This document shows, piece by piece, positions 6,302 to 6,960 of a stretch of 6,960 nucleotides of DNA. How positions within the stretch are numbered: the first letter of the stretch is position 1; the number at the start of each line of letters is the position of its first letter. The translations under genes were made by a program, and so were the position numbers. This stretch comes from Aquifex aeolicus. GTDB taxonomy: Bacteria; Aquificota; Aquificia; Aquificales; Aquificaceae. The notes below the pieces were generated by a model, which was not told where the DNA came from, did no database searches, and saw nothing but the letters and a program-made list of their open reading frames with translations. The stretch is taken from contig DRNB01000307.1 of assembly GCA_011375045.1 (NCBI GenBank), positions 1-6,960 on the forward strand, given 5' to 3'.

Positions 6302-6946
6302 TTAGACCTCCTTGCTCAGGAGCTTCTCCAAAAATCTGAGATCCTCCCTGTAGGTTACCTTCACGTTCCAGTGGGAGCCTCTTACAACGCCTATCCTGTA
6401 ACCGTATCTCTCCAGAAGGCTCGCGTCGTCCGTTCCGAAGAAACCCTCGTTTCTGGCTCTGAAGTGGCACTCCAGAAGGATCTTGCGTCTGAAACCCTGA
6501 GGTGTCTGGGAGAGCCATACCTGACTCCTGTCGACCGTCCTTATCACCGTGTCTCCGGATACCTCCTTGAGGGTGTCCCGGGAGGGGACCGCCACGATCT
6601 TGCCGTCGTAGGCTCCGAGGTTGGAAACCTCCCTGAACATCTCCTCTGTGGCGAGGGGTCTAACCGCATCGTGGACGACCACAACCTCCGCCTCGGTTTC
6701 GAGGATGCCGTTCAGGACAGAATCCTGTCTCTCCTTACCCCCTGCGACAGCCTTTACCCCCTCCGGCAGGGAGACCTTCGGAAGGGCGTCCTCCGGAAGG
6801 ACAAGGATCACCTCATCGAAGATCTTGAGGGCTTTCTCGACGGAGAACAGGAAGAGGGGTTTACCGGCAACCTCGAGAAACTGCTTGCGGGCTCCAAGCC
6901 TCCTGCCTTCTCCGGCAGCCAGTATCACGCAGGCTTTTTCACCCAT
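6302..6946 (-). CDS. ispD: 2-C-methyl-D-erythritol 4-phosphate cytidylyltransferase IspD
   Basis: Third enzyme of the MEP isoprenoid pathway: joins CTP and 2-C-methyl-D-erythritol 4-phosphate to give CDP-methylerythritol and pyrophosphate, in the cytoplasm. The 214-aa protein has the usual single nucleotidyltransferase domain, with no fused IspF. Motifs: ILAAGEGRRLG (8-18), KQFLEVAGKPL (21-31), GGKERQDSV (69-77), HDAVRPL (92-98), QTPQGF (147-152), TDDASLLE (172-179) and NVKVT (194-198, Lys196). The nucleotide-binding loop is short: Arg16 and Lys21 are 5 residues apart instead of the 7 in E. coli (R20, K27), and the usual Pro before Lys is absent. The ATG at 6946 has AAAGGA just upstream, but the window ends 14 nt later, so the operon promoter is not visible. 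It ends 1 nt before the hydrolase gene. Confidence 0.95.
   Translation of the reverse strand: MGEKACVILAAGEGRRLGARKQFLEVAGKPLFLFSVEKALKIFDEVILVLPEDALPKVSLPEGVKAVAGGKERQDSVLNGILETEAEVVVVHDAVRPLATEEMFREVSNLGAYDGKIVAVPSRDTLKEVSGDTVIRTVDRSQVWLSQTPQGFRRKILLECHFRARNEGFFGTDDASLLERYGYRIGVVRGSHWNVKVTYREDLRFLEKLLSKEV
6307..6313 (-). promoter_or_regulatory. Perfect ribosome binding site inside ispD that serves the hydrolase
   Basis: AAGGAGG is read from the Lys-Glu-Val codons that end ispD and stands 6 nt before the hydrolase ATG at 6300. It fixes that start codon. Because ribosomes finishing ispD cross it, the two genes are probably translationally coupled. Confidence 0.75.
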
Positions 6947-6960
6947 GGTTCCTTTCCCGG

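Noticed and set aside
5611..6339. Plus-strand open frame (242 codons) antisense to the hydrolase.
   Set aside because: It mirrors a gene with a complete catalytic triad, has no ribosome binding site of note and no recognisable domain. The plus-strand frames at 675-1262 and 3628-4383 were dropped for the same reason.

Overview
The window is a gene-dense bacterial segment in which every gene I can support lies on the minus strand. Transcription therefore runs from the right edge towards the left. The organism is most likely a Gram-negative bacterium. It has a CusA-type RND pump, which needs an outer membrane, a predicted outer-membrane barrel protein, a membrane-anchored M23 peptidase, and the MEP (non-mevalonate) isoprenoid pathway. 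Many arginines are coded by AGG/AGA, ATA is common for isoleucine, and genes are packed with overlapping ends. This reminds me of thermophilic deep-branching lineages such as Aquificota, but that is a weak inference and not an identification.

Right block (about 6946 down to 3532): four housekeeping or envelope genes sit almost without gaps. In order of transcription they are ispD (MEP pathway cytidylyltransferase), an alpha/beta hydrolase of unknown substrate, prmA (ribosomal protein L11 methyltransferase), and an M23/LytM-type murein peptidase with an N-terminal membrane anchor. The junctions are a 1-nt gap, a 4-nt overlap and a 14-nt overlap, so translational coupling in one operon is likely. 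The operon start lies beyond the right edge.

Middle (about 3531 down to 2853): a small, histidine-rich secreted protein (147 aa) that I do not recognise, probably a small outer-membrane beta-barrel, follows the peptidase after 43 nt. After it comes a 192-nt AT-rich intergenic region with a candidate sigma70-type promoter and a cluster of TTAAC(A/G) half-sites, including one perfect inverted repeat.

Left block (2852 down to the left edge): a copper export cassette. The first gene is a P1B-3 (CPH-type) copper ATPase with a Cys/His metal-binding N-terminus. It is followed after 31 nt by the start of a CusA-type RND copper/silver pump, cut by the left edge at residue 225. The ATPase would move copper from cytoplasm to periplasm, and the RND pump would move periplasmic copper out of the cell. 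No metal sensor, CusB adaptor or outer-membrane channel is visible in the window.

I see no RNA genes, insertion sequences, CRISPR arrays or convincing intrinsic terminators. The least ordinary parts are the histidine-rich barrel protein between the two blocks, the half-site array in front of copB, and the HP-to-HV change in the ATPase nucleotide-binding motif.
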